Shown here one piece after another: positions 7,330 to 11,930 of a stretch of 11,930 nucleotides of DNA. A program made the position numbers and the translations under genes. Each line of letters begins with the position of its first letter. The first letter of the stretch is position 1. The notes beneath the pieces are model-generated. The model was not told where the DNA came from. It saw nothing but the letters and a program-made list of their open reading frames with translations, and searched no databases. The DNA is from an uncultured Ruminococcus sp. (GTDB lineage Bacteria; Bacillota; Clostridia; Oscillospirales; Ruminococcaceae), in NCBI GenBank assembly GCA_946183385.1, contig CAMHBN010000035.1:1-11930 (forward strand), given 5' to 3'.

Positions 7330-7842
7330 TTATAACTGTTTCATGGTCTTGAGGCAGTTGTCGCCGCGCTCTATCGCGACTATTCCCGTGCGGCACATCT
7401 CCATTATGCCGTAGGGCTTCATCAGCTCGATGAACGCGTCTATCTTCGAGGTCTCGCCCGTGAGCTCGCATATCAGCGCGGAGGGGGAGTAGTCCACTAT
7501 CTTCGAGCGGAATATCTCGACTGCCGTCATGATGTCCTGACGGGTCGCGGGAGAGTTGTGTATCTTTATCAGCAGCAGCTCGCGGATAACTGTGTCATTC
7601 GGGTCAAGCACCTCGACCTCCTTGACGTCGTGGAGCTTTTCAAGCTGTTTGAGTATCTTGTCGCGTATATCGTTGTCGCCGCGGAAAGCCACGGTGATAC
7701 GGGAAAAGCCTGCAGATTCGGTCTCGCCAACGGTGAGGCAGTCGATGTTGAAGCCGCGCCTCGTGAACATTCCCGAAACGCGCGAGAGAACGCCCGAAAC
7801 GTTCGATACGATAACGCCTATAACGTACTGTTTGTATTCCAT
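7330..7842 (-). CDS. ilvN: Acetolactate synthase small (regulatory) subunit
   Basis: The 170-residue protein has an N-terminal ACT domain (about residues 4-77; GVLSRVSGMFTRRGFNIDCLTVG at 17-39 in parts GVLSRVSGMF and TRRGFNIDCLTVG) and the C-terminal ALS_ss-C region (about 85-162). Length and motifs fit IlvN/IlvH. It binds IlvB, raises its activity and usually makes it sensitive to valine. It starts 9 nt after ilvB (TGA then GGTGAGAGA then ATG) and ends just before the GNAT gene. ilvH is an equally valid symbol. Confidence 0.95.
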   Translation of the reverse strand: MEYKQYVIGVIVSNVSGVLSRVSGMFTRRGFNIDCLTVGETESAGFSRITVAFRGDNDIRDKILKQLEKLHDVKEVEVLDPNDTVIRELLLIKIHNSPATRQDIMTAVEIFRSKIVDYSPSALICELTGETSKIDAFIELMKPYGIMEMCRTGIVAIERGDNCLKTMKQL

Positions 7843-7851
7843 TCTCTCACC

Positions 7852-9507
7852 TCAATCATTGCTTTCCCACAGCGGGGACTGTACAGCCTCGTCGCAGTCT
7901 ACGGCGCAGTCGATGACGAAGGTGCCGTTGTATGCGAACGCCTCCTCCGCAAGTGCACGGAGCTCGTCTGCGTTTGTTGCTCTGCCGCCCTTAGCTCCGA
8001 ACGCCTCAGCCACTTTTACGAAGTCGGTCCGGCGGGCGAGGGTGGTCGCCGAGTAGTGCTTGTCGTAAAATCTCGCCTGCAGCTGGCGAACCATTCCGAG
8101 CACACCGTTGTTCATGATAACGACAACGAGCGGCGTCCCCTGAGAGACAGCGGTCGCGAGCTCATTCAGGCTCATGCCGAAGCTGCCGTCGCCTGTGAAG
8201 AGCACTGCGCGTCTGCCTGTAGCAGTCGAAGCGCCTATCGCTGCTCCGATACCGTAGCCCATAGTGCCGAGACCTCCGCTCGTGAGGAAGGTGCGCGGCT
8301 TGCGGAGCGGGTACATCTGAGCCGTCCACATCTGGTGCTGTCCGACGTCGGTGACGATGATGTCGTCCTCGGACGCGAGCGAGCTCACCACGCCGATGAT
8401 GTCGTGCGGCGCGAGCTTGCCTGCGATGTCACCGCGCCTGCTGTCGGCAAGGTCGTATCTGCGGCGCTCCTCGTTGCGGAGCTCTTCTATGCGGGCGCTC
8501 CATTCGGAGTGCTCGCGCTCGCCGAGCATGGGTATCAGCCTGTACAGCGCGTCCTTGATGTCGCCCTCTATCGCGAGGTCGGCGGGGACGTTCTTGTCGA
8601 GCTCGGCGTTGTCGATGTCGATGTGTATTATCCTCGGGAGGCTGTCGCCCTCGAACGCAGATCTGTCGGAGAAGCGCACGCCGAGCGCGATGACGAGGTC
8701 AGCCTCGGTCAGAGCAGCGAACGAGGCGTAGTGACCGTGCTTGCCGTTCATTCCGAGGAAGCGCGGGCAGTCATACGGAACTGCCGAAAGACCCATCAGC
8801 GAGCTGCCGAGAGGCGCGTCTATCTTGTCCGCGAGCGCAAGGAGCTCCTTGGAAGCCTTGCCCGAGACGATACCGCCGCCGAAGTAGATATACGGCTTCT
8901 CTGCGGCGTTTATCAGCTCTGCCGCCCTGCGGAGCTTGTTCTCCGAGGCAAAGCACAGAGGGTAGGGGCGCACGGGGTCGGGTCTGGGCTCGAAGTCCCA
9001 TTCCGCAGTCTGAACGTCCTTGGGTATGTCAACGAGCACGGGGCCGGGTCTGCCCGACTTGGCAATCTTGAAGGCAGAGCGGAGCGTATCCGCGAGCTCG
9101 CGTATGTCCTTTACGATGAAGTTGTGCTTGGTTACGGGCATGGTCACGCCGAGGATATCGACCTCCTGAAAGCTGTCGCGGCCGATGAGGCTGCACGGCA
9201 CGTTGCCCGTGATGGCGACTACTGGGACGGAGTCGAGGTAAGCCGTGGCGATACCTGTTACGAGGTTGGTCGCACCCGGACCCGAGGTCGCGATACAGAC
9301 CCCGACCTTGCCCGTCGCGCGCGCGAAGCCGTCCGCGGCATGAGCCGCTCCCTGCTCGTGGGCAGTGAGTATATGGTGTATCCTGTCGCTGCTGAGGTAG
9401 AGCTCGTCGAACAGGTCGATGACCTGACCGCCGGGGAATCCGAAAACGGTCTCGCAGCCCTGCTCGATGAGAGTTTCAACGACTATCTTAGCTCCTGTTA
9501 TTCTCAT
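7852..9507 (-). CDS. ilvB: Acetolactate synthase large (catalytic) subunit
   Basis: IlvB is the thiamine-diphosphate and FAD enzyme that joins two pyruvates to acetolactate (or pyruvate and 2-ketobutyrate to acetohydroxybutyrate). The 551 residues cover the three domains: N-terminal ThDP pyrimidine domain with GFPGGQVIDLFDEL (23-36) and catalytic Glu51 in AHEQGAAHAADG; central FAD domain (about 190-330); C-terminal domain with the ThDP motif GDGS (439-442) to NN (466-467). GMVRQ (471-475) follows as in true acetolactate synthases. The ATG at 9507 follows AAAGGA by about 10 nt. It lies 197 bp after leuA, beyond two palindromic repeats and a likely promoter of its own. Other ThDP enzymes (glyoxylate carboligase, catabolic AlsS) are less likely because the ilvN partner follows directly. 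Confidence 0.96.
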   Translation of the reverse strand: MRITGAKIVVETLIEQGCETVFGFPGGQVIDLFDELYLSSDRIHHILTAHEQGAAHAADGFARATGKVGVCIATSGPGATNLVTGIATAYLDSVPVVAITGNVPCSLIGRDSFQEVDILGVTMPVTKHNFIVKDIRELADTLRSAFKIAKSGRPGPVLVDIPKDVQTAEWDFEPRPDPVRPYPLCFASENKLRRAAELINAAEKPYIYFGGGIVSGKASKELLALADKIDAPLGSSLMGLSAVPYDCPRFLGMNGKHGHYASFAALTEADLVIALGVRFSDRSAFEGDSLPRIIHIDIDNAELDKNVPADLAIEGDIKDALYRLIPMLGEREHSEWSARIEELRNEERRRYDLADSRRGDIAGKLAPHDIIGVVSSLASEDDIIVTDVGQHQMWTAQMYPLRKPRTFLTSGGLGTMGYGIGAAIGASTATGRRAVLFTGDGSFGMSLNELATAVSQGTPLVVVIMNNGVLGMVRQLQARFYDKHYSATTLARRTDFVKVAEAFGAKGGRATNADELRALAEEAFAYNGTFVIDCAVDCDEAVQSPLWESND

Positions 9508-9552
9508 AATATCAGTTTCCTTTAGCGTAAGGCGTTGTGAATTGCGTGCTAT

Positions 9553-9581
9553 ATACTATTTTCTCATTAAATTGGTGTAAA
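9553..9581 (-). promoter_or_regulatory. Probable sigma-A promoter for ilvB
   Basis: On the minus strand TTTACA (9581-9576) and TAGTAT (9558-9553) are separated by 17 nt inside the most AT-rich part of the window, about 45 nt before the ilvB start codon. Matches to TTGACA/TATAAT are 5 of 6 and 4 of 6. It would allow ilvB and downstream genes to be made apart from the leuA T-box. TATATA just downstream is an alternative -10. Confidence 0.5.
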
Positions 9582-9612
9582 ATCAAGCAAAATCGTAAAT
9601 TTCAGCCGAAAT

Positions 9613-9639
9613 TGTAGGGGGCGCAGCCCTCGGCGTCCC
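9613..9639 (+). repeat. TGTAGGGG palindromic repeat, copy 2
   Basis: On the plus strand this element shares 25 of 27 bases with copy 1 (933-959, minus strand). One of the two changes keeps the stem as a G-T wobble, the other leaves a single mismatch. It lies between leuA and the ilvB promoter. Confidence 0.7.
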
Positions 9640-9670
9640 ACGCCTTACGAAACACCCCACGGCAACCCAA

Positions 9671-9695
9671 TGTAGGGGCGGATATTATCCGCCCG
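9671..9695 (+). repeat. TGTAGGGG palindromic repeat, copy 3 (variant)
   Basis: It starts with the same TGTAGGGG as copies 1 and 2 but carries a different palindrome, GGGCGGATA/TATCCGCCC (9676-9694, one central base). It begins 10 bp beyond the leuA stop codon. The hairpin would form in the leuA transcript; with no T-run it is at best a weak terminator or a processing or RNA-stability element. Confidence 0.65.
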
Positions 9696-9704
9696 TGAAG
9701 CAAC

Positions 9705-11384
9705 TTATTTCTCAGAGTCCGCCAGCATATTATTGACCGCGCTGACGAGTGCCTTTATAGACGAGGTGATGATATCGTTGTCGATACCCGTGCCCCAGTA
9801 ATTCCTGCCTGCGCCCGTGACTATCTCCACGTAGGAAACAGCCTTCGACGCCGAGCCGACTTCAAGGGCGTGCTCGGTATAGGCGTTGATGTTGAAGTCC
9901 GCACCCGTATAGGAACGCAGCGCGTTGCTGACAGCGTCGAGACGACCGTTACCCGTATCGGTCGCGGTGACGTGCTTGCCGTCGTAGGTGAAGGAGACCG
10001 TCGCCTCTATGCCGTCACGCTGTACGAAATGAGTCTCTGTCACGCAGATAGGCGAAGTGATGTCTACGAAGCGCTGCTTGAATATCTCGTAGACCTCGTC
10101 GGGGAGGAGCTCCTTGTGCTTCTTGTCAGAGACATCCTTGACGATGTAGCCGAGCTTCTCGCGCATCTTTTTAGGCAGGTCGTAGCCGAAGCGCGTCTCG
10201 AGGATATAGCCGATTCCGCCCTTGCCCGACTGGCTGTTGATGCGGATAACATCAGCGGAGTATTCGCGCCCGATGTCCTCGGGGTCGAGGGTGAGGTAGG
10301 GGACGTCCCAGTGCTCGGTGTGACCTTCGGCGCGCCACTTCATACCCTTGGCGATGGCGTCCTGATGAGAGCCGCTGAACGCCGCAAATACGAGCTTTCC
10401 CGTGTAGGGCTGGCGCTCGTTGACTGCCATGCCCGTCAGGCGCGTGTAGACCTCGTTTATCGCGGGGATATCGCTGAGGTCGAGCTGCGGGTCAACGCCC
10501 TGAGTGTACATATTCATCGCGAGCGTGATGATATCGACGTTACCAGTGCGCTCGCCGTTTCCGAACAGCGTGCCCTCCACGCGCTCGGCTCCCGCGAGCA
10601 GTCCCATTTCCGTGTCCGCGACCGCACAGCCGCGGTCGTTGTGCGGGTGGAGCGAGACTATCACGTTCTCGCGGTATTTCAGGTTCTCGCACATATACTC
10701 CACCTGATTCGCGTAGACGTGCGGCATGGAGAGCTGCACCGTCACGGGCAGATTGATGATGACCTTATCCTCGGGAGTGGGCTGCCACACGTCGAGGACG
10801 GCATTGCAGACCTCCAGTGCGAATTCGGGCTCGGTGCCTGTGAAGCTCTCGGGCGAATACTCGAAGCGGAAATTGCCCTCGTACTTCTCGCGGTACTCCT
10901 TGCAGAGCTTCGCGCCCGTTACGGCGATGTCGATTATCTCCTCGCGGCTCTTGCGGAAGACCTGCTCGCGCTGAGCGACTGAGGTCGAGTTGTAGAGGTG
11001 GACTATCGCGTTCTTGCAGCCCTTCAGAGCCTCGAAGGTCTTCTCGATTATGTGCTCGCGCGACTGCGTCAGCACCTGAATGGTGACGTCGTCGGGGATG
11101 AGGTCATCCTCTATCAGGGTGCGGCAGAAGTCGTACTCCGTCTCCGATGCCGCAGGAAAGCCTATCTCTATCTCCTTGAAGCCGATGTCCACGAGGGTGC
11201 GGAAGAATTCGAGCTTCTCGCCGAGGCTCATCGGGATGACGAGCGCCTGATTGCCGTCGCGCAGGTCGACGCTGCACCACGTCGGCGCCTTGTCGATGTA
11301 CGAGCGCTCCGCCCACTTCATAGCCGTTTTTGGAGCCTCGAAGAACTGTCTTGTGTACTTGTTTACATTTTTCATAGTTGCCAT
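9705..11384 (-). CDS. leuA: 2-isopropylmalate synthase LeuA (long, LeuA2-type)
   Basis: LeuA condenses acetyl-CoA with 2-ketoisovalerate, the committed step of leucine synthesis. The 559-residue protein has a DRE-TIM barrel with DLRDGNQAL (40-48), metal-binding HPHND (246-250) and GNGERTGN (275-282). A linker and a C-terminal leucine-sensing LeuA dimer domain follow (about 425-555, including GIEATVSFTYDGKHVTATDTG). DLRDGNQAL and the length mark the long LeuA2/fungal-like subtype rather than the E. coli type (TLRDGEQ). The ATG at 11384 follows AAGGAGGAAATACT, a very strong ribosome site; the longer frame to 11516 would run through the T-box leader and is rejected. It is the first gene behind the promoter and T-box, so it should respond to leucyl-tRNA charging as well as to leucine feedback on the enzyme. 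Confidence 0.97.
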   Translation of the reverse strand: MATMKNVNKYTRQFFEAPKTAMKWAERSYIDKAPTWCSVDLRDGNQALVIPMSLGEKLEFFRTLVDIGFKEIEIGFPAASETEYDFCRTLIEDDLIPDDVTIQVLTQSREHIIEKTFEALKGCKNAIVHLYNSTSVAQREQVFRKSREEIIDIAVTGAKLCKEYREKYEGNFRFEYSPESFTGTEPEFALEVCNAVLDVWQPTPEDKVIINLPVTVQLSMPHVYANQVEYMCENLKYRENVIVSLHPHNDRGCAVADTEMGLLAGAERVEGTLFGNGERTGNVDIITLAMNMYTQGVDPQLDLSDIPAINEVYTRLTGMAVNERQPYTGKLVFAAFSGSHQDAIAKGMKWRAEGHTEHWDVPYLTLDPEDIGREYSADVIRINSQSGKGGIGYILETRFGYDLPKKMREKLGYIVKDVSDKKHKELLPDEVYEIFKQRFVDITSPICVTETHFVQRDGIEATVSFTYDGKHVTATDTGNGRLDAVSNALRSYTGADFNINAYTEHALEVGSASKAVSYVEIVTGAGRNYWGTGIDNDIITSSIKALVSAVNNMLADSEK

Positions 11385-11421
11385 AGTATTTCCTCCTTCG
11401 ATTTTTCGGCACGAGGATAAC

Positions 11422-11456
11422 AAAAAATCTCCTCCATGCCAACTGCATGGAAGAGA
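11422..11456 (-). terminator. T-box-controlled intrinsic terminator of the leuA leader
   Basis: On the minus strand a 12-bp stem, TCTCTTCCATGC/GCATGGAGGAGA with one wobble pair and a 5-nt loop (11456-11428), is followed by six T (11427-11422). It ends 37 nt before the leuA ATG. Its 5' arm overlaps the 3' strand of the T-box antiterminator. Confidence 0.93.
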
Positions 11457-11728
11457 CGAAGATACGAATATGCTCCGTGGTACCACTCTTCTTGACGCAT
11501 TGCTGCGCCCACTCATCTGCGTCCTGCCAACGCATATCTCTGTAACGGGAGAGCCCGTTCAAGCCTAATCCTGCCAATACGGCGGGAGTAGGACCTCACG
11601 CCTCATTGCGCACTTTCAGCCGACTGCTCGGGGAGGAGCTATGACCCGTATCCGTCTGCTGCCTTTCACCCTCCGGCAGCTCTCTGTGAAAACATCGACA
11701 GGCTTTGTTTCCCTTCATCGCATTTTAC
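11422..11728 (-). promoter_or_regulatory. Leucine T-box riboswitch (leuA leader)
   Basis: The T-box core GAGTGGTACCACGG is at 11488-11475. An antiterminator can be drawn by hand: AAGAG (11490-11486), 7-nt bulge TGGTACC (11485-11479), ACGGAG (11478-11473), a loop with a TTCG turn, then CTTCGT (11461-11456) and CTCTT (11455-11451). The last ten bases also form the 5' arm region of the terminator, so the two folds exclude each other. Stem I shows GATGAAGGGAAAC (11719-11707), AGAGAG (11685-11680) and a distal hairpin GCTGCC/GGCAGC (11680-11675 with 11663-11658) around GGAGGGTGAAA. The specifier region reads CTCCTC (11638-11633) before CCCGAGC. By comparison with known T-boxes the first CTC is the likely specifier, and the next triplet is also CTC, so leucine is read either way. 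A stem III candidate is at 11494-11523. Confidence 0.95.
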
Positions 11729-11734
11729 ATCTGC

Positions 11735-11763
11735 ATTATACCACGCTTTTCGGCATTTGTCAA
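11735..11763 (-). promoter_or_regulatory. Consensus sigma-A promoter of the leuA T-box leader
   Basis: On the minus strand TTGACA (11763-11758) and TATAAT (11740-11735) are both perfect and are 17 nt apart. A TGG directly before TATAAT gives an extended -10. Transcription should start near 11728, giving a leader of about 340 nt before leuA. The -35 lies only 18 bp past the stop of the preceding gene. Confidence 0.93.
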
Positions 11764-11781
11764 GCCGTATCCGCCAATTCT

Positions 11782-11930
11782 TCACTGAGTTATGACCGCG
11801 AAGACTATCAGCAGGACTCCGCTCACCCATGAAATATCAGCCCTGAGGCGGGAGAGCAGGCTGCCGGTCAGCGAGCCCGCATATATCGCGGCGTATCCGG
11901 CAGCAAAGGTCAGTGCAACGGCAGCTGTGG
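11782..11930 (-). CDS. C-terminal end of a multi-pass membrane protein (possibly MntP/YtaF-like)
   Basis: An open frame enters at the window edge and gives 48 residues before TGA at 11784-11782. It reads as a helix (AVALTFAAGYAAIYAG), a short basic loop (SLLSRLRAD) and a last helix (WVSGVLLIVFAVITQ). The glycine-rich helix, basic loop and SG-start final helix resemble the C-terminus of small exporter folds such as MntP manganese efflux pumps or YtaF; LysE- or CcdA-like proteins are alternatives. The start is outside the window. No terminator separates it from the leuA promoter. Confidence 0.6.
   Translation of the reverse strand, partial: TAAVALTFAAGYAAIYAGSLTGSLLSRLRADISWVSGVLLIVFAVITQ

Noticed and set aside
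5561..7414. 617-codon open frame on the plus strand, opposite leuC and the GNAT gene
   Set aside because: Same mirror effect; it spans two genes and an intergenic gap, with arginine-, valine- and histidine-rich low-quality protein sequence.
7558..9525. 655-codon open frame on the plus strand, opposite ilvB and ilvN
   Set aside because: It is the mirror of two strongly supported genes. G/C-rich third codon positions on the minus strand keep the opposite frame free of stops. The translation has no recognisable domain and no good ribosome site.
11385..11577. Upstream extensions of leuA and other open frames across the leader
   Set aside because: These bases form the T-box antiterminator and terminator. 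The leuA ATG at 11384 has a near-perfect ribosome site, so upstream frames are not needed.

Overview
The window is about 11.9 kb of gene-dense, fairly GC-rich bacterial DNA. Every gene I can support lies on the minus strand, so transcription runs from high to low coordinates. The gene set (T-box-controlled leucine synthesis, a [FeFe]-hydrogenase maturase, strong AAGGAGG-type ribosome sites) and the small palindromic intergenic repeats suggest an anaerobic Firmicute of class Clostridia, plausibly an Oscillospiraceae/Ruminococcaceae gut or rumen organism. The taxonomic call is inference from gene style only.

Layout in the direction of transcription. (1) 11930-11782: last 48 codons of a multi-pass membrane protein. 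(2) 11763-11385: a consensus promoter, then a leader that folds as a leucine T-box riboswitch with its terminator. (3) 11384-9705: leuA. (4) 9704-9508: a spacer with two short palindromic repeats and a probable second promoter. (5) 9507-4974: ilvB, ilvN, a GNAT acetyltransferase, leuC and leuD, tightly packed. (6) 4973-4685: a 289-bp spacer with four tandem hairpins joined by similar 6-nt linkers. (7) 4684-972: a small membrane protein, leuB, a 65-residue zinc-ribbon protein, nadA and hydE, all overlapping or within 10 nt of each other. (8) 971-904: a spacer with another palindromic repeat. (9) 903-1: the first 301 codons of a U32-peptidase-like protein, cut by the window edge.

Functionally, ilvBN makes acetolactate (the entry to valine and leucine synthesis), and leuA, leuCD and leuB convert 2-ketoisovalerate to the leucine precursor 2-ketoisocaproate. 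ilvC, ilvD and the transaminase are not here. nadA (quinolinate synthase) and hydE (H-cluster maturase) are iron-sulfur enzymes placed behind leuB. LeuC is also a [4Fe-4S] enzyme and the U32-like protein probably binds a cluster. The T-box should let uncharged leucyl-tRNA switch on leuA and, by read-through, at least part of the downstream genes.

I see no phage, transposase, CRISPR, toxin or defence genes, and no tRNA or rRNA. The window is mainly a biosynthetic locus. Its unusual parts are the intergenic hairpin and repeat elements and three poorly characterised small genes (GNAT, membrane protein, zinc ribbon) embedded among the leucine genes.
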